Shown here: positions 14,916 to 15,678 of the stretch, piece after piece
Numbering within the stretch: the first letter of the stretch is position 1
Layout: the number at the start of each line of letters is the position of its first letter
Assembly: GCA_027489195.1 (NCBI GenBank)
Contig: JAIYAG010000050.1
Location: 1 to 15,678, forward strand
Reading direction: 5' to 3'
Length of the DNA: 15,678 nt
From: Burkholderiales bacterium
GTDB lineage: Bacteria > Pseudomonadota > Gammaproteobacteria > Burkholderiales > Burkholderiaceae_E
Notes under the pieces: model-generated
Told to the model about the DNA's origin: nothing
Databases searched by the model: none
Seen by the model: the letters and a program-made list of their open reading frames with translations, nothing else
Made by a program: the position numbers and the translations under genes

Positions 14916-14947
14916 GACGCCCCGTCGATCACCGTCGACGGGGCGTC
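14916..14947 (+). terminator. Perfect 13-bp hairpin, probable rpoH terminator
   Basis: GACGCCCCGTCGA (14916-14928) pairs perfectly with TCGACGGGGCGTC (14935-14947) around a 6-nt loop. Only two T residues follow, so it may need help from a factor. Its place 31 nt past the rpoH stop and its length make it the best terminator candidate in the window. Confidence 0.7.
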
Positions 14948-14990
14948 TTGCCGAGTGGACCCCGCAGGCCTCGTGACACAGTGCTTGCCG

Positions 14991-15018
14991 TTGCGCGGCC
15001 TGCCGCGGGCGCTATGCT
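14991..15018 (+). promoter_or_regulatory. Candidate promoter for the glycosyltransferase gene
   Basis: TTGCGC (14991-14996), a 16-bp spacer and TATGCT (15013-15018) resemble a weak sigma-70 promoter (3 and 4 of 6 matches). A start near 15025 would give a leader of about 93 nt that contains the stems at 15031-15088. Confidence 0.35.
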
Positions 15019-15030
15019 CCCGCTGACGAT

Positions 15031-15088
15031 CACTGCGGCGCGGGCAGTGCGGCGACGATCGGTGTCCCGCACCGCCCGGACTGCCCGC
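15031..15088 (+). promoter_or_regulatory. Structured leader with two mutually exclusive stems
   Basis: Stem A pairs CACTGC (15031-15036) with GCAGTG (15044-15049), loop of 7. Stem B pairs GCGGGCAGT (15040-15048) with ACTGCCCGC (15080-15088), enclosing a small hairpin CGGTG-TCCCG-CACCG (15060-15074). Because A and B share bases 15044-15048, only one can form at a time, the layout of an attenuator or riboswitch-like switch. It matches no riboswitch class I recognise, and GC-rich DNA often forms stems by chance. Confidence 0.35.
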
Positions 15089-15117
15089 CCCCCTCGGCCT
15101 CTCGCCTCGACGACCTG

Positions 15118-15678
15118 ATGACTGTCACCCCACCGCCCGCCTCCGCGGCCACACCTGCTGCCGCCCCTCGGGCCGCCCGGCCCGGTCCGGTGCTCGCGGT
15201 CGGCCTGGCGCGCAACTGCGGCACCGCGATCCGCAGCGCCGTCGAACGCGTCTCGGCGGCCCTGGCCGGCTTCGAGCGCGTGCAGTGGCTGGTCATCGAG
15301 AGCGACAGCGCCGACGACACCGTCGCGCGCCTGGAGGCCCTGCGCCGCGAGCGGCCCGACTTCGACTTCGAGTCGCTCGGCGAGCTGCGTCGCACGAAGC
15401 CGCTGCGCACCGACCGCATCGCCCACTGCCGCAACCGCTACCTGGACCGGCTCGCCGACGATCCGCGCTACCGCGACGTGCAGACACTGGTCGTGGCCGA
15501 CCTCGACGGCGTCAACGACCTGCTCACCCCGGAGGGGCTGCTGTCGTGCTGGGACTTCGACGGCTGGGACGTCTGCACCGCGAACCAGCGCGCGCCGTAC
15601 TACGACCTGTGGGCACTGCGCCATCCGGACTGGATGCAGGGCGACTGCTGGCGCCAGTACGAGTTCCTGAAGGCGCAC
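15118..15678 (+). CDS. Glycosyltransferase resembling the CAP59/alpha-mannosyltransferase family (3' end outside window)
   Basis: The first 187 codons are present and the frame is open to the right edge. The start ATG has no good ribosome binding site, and no in-frame start lies upstream. After a Pro/Ala-rich N-terminus (to about 24) comes VLAVGLARNCG (25-35), then WLVIESDSADDTVARLEAL (57-75), as in GT-A enzymes with an ExxSxDxT turn. RTDRIAHCRNRYLD (97-110) resembles the RIxxLAxxRN motif of cryptococcal CAP59-type transferases. ADLDGVND (127-134) offers a DxD-like nucleotide-sugar metal site. YYDLWALRHPDW (161-172) matches the YDxWxxRD block of the same family. These are known mainly from fungal capsule synthesis, with bacterial relatives. 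The donor sugar and acceptor are unknown. It may belong to a surface polysaccharide set continuing beyond the window, separate from rpoH. Confidence 0.7.
   Translation, partial: MTVTPPPASAATPAAAPRAARPGPVLAVGLARNCGTAIRSAVERVSAALAGFERVQWLVIESDSADDTVARLEALRRERPDFDFESLGELRRTKPLRTDRIAHCRNRYLDRLADDPRYRDVQTLVVADLDGVNDLLTPEGLLSCWDFDGWDVCTANQRAPYYDLWALRHPDWMQGDCWRQYEFLKAH

Noticed and set aside
1..15678. CRISPR arrays, tRNA or rRNA genes, insertion sequences, phage genes
   Set aside because: No regularly spaced short repeats, tRNA-like cloverleaf, rRNA sequence, transposase or phage protein was recognised on either strand.

Overview
The window comes from a high-GC (strong G/C third-position bias) Gram-negative chromosome, most likely a betaproteobacterium of the Burkholderiales. 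This rests on a complete rpoH-type sigma factor gene preceded by a CIRCE-like operator, a three-part type I secretion system, an EpsL-like outer-membrane protein and an undecaprenyl-phosphate sugar transferase. The assignment is inference; there is no rRNA or other taxonomic marker here.

Left part (1-3912), minus strand: a right-handed beta-helix lipoprotein that runs off the left edge and, upstream of it, an outer-membrane beta-barrel protein resembling EpsL of exopolysaccharide (EPS) clusters. A 339-bp gap with two strong hairpins and one short palindrome separates them. A 135-bp divergent intergenic region (3778-3912) then leads to plus-strand genes.

Middle (3913-13788), plus strand: a WcaJ-type polyprenyl-phosphate sugar phosphotransferase (first step of EPS assembly). 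It is followed by a 1154-residue surface adhesin with a BapA/LapA-like N-terminal prefix, a glycine linker and tandem Ig-like domains. Next comes a complete type I secretion system: TolC-like outer-membrane channel, LapB-like ABC exporter with a degenerate C39 domain, and HlyD-like adaptor. The last three genes overlap each other (4-nt ATGA overlap, then 14-nt overlap), so they form one translationally coupled unit that presumably exports the adhesin next to it. Together this is a biofilm-matrix locus: polysaccharide initiation, polysaccharide passage or modification in the outer membrane and periplasm, and a secreted adhesin.

Right part (13789-15678): rpoH (sigma-32, heat-shock sigma factor) behind a near-perfect CIRCE inverted repeat (HrcA operator), with a second dyad just upstream. 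It is followed by two hairpins, one of them a perfect 13-bp stem. The window ends inside a glycosyltransferase that resembles the CAP59/alpha-mannosyltransferase family. Its leader can fold into two mutually exclusive hairpins.

Most interesting points: the adhesin and secretion module lacks visible RTX repeats and has an unusual Cys pair in the adhesin prefix; the CIRCE operator is placed on rpoH; and the glycosyltransferase leader has attenuator-like alternative stems. No tRNA, rRNA, CRISPR array, insertion sequence or phage gene was seen.
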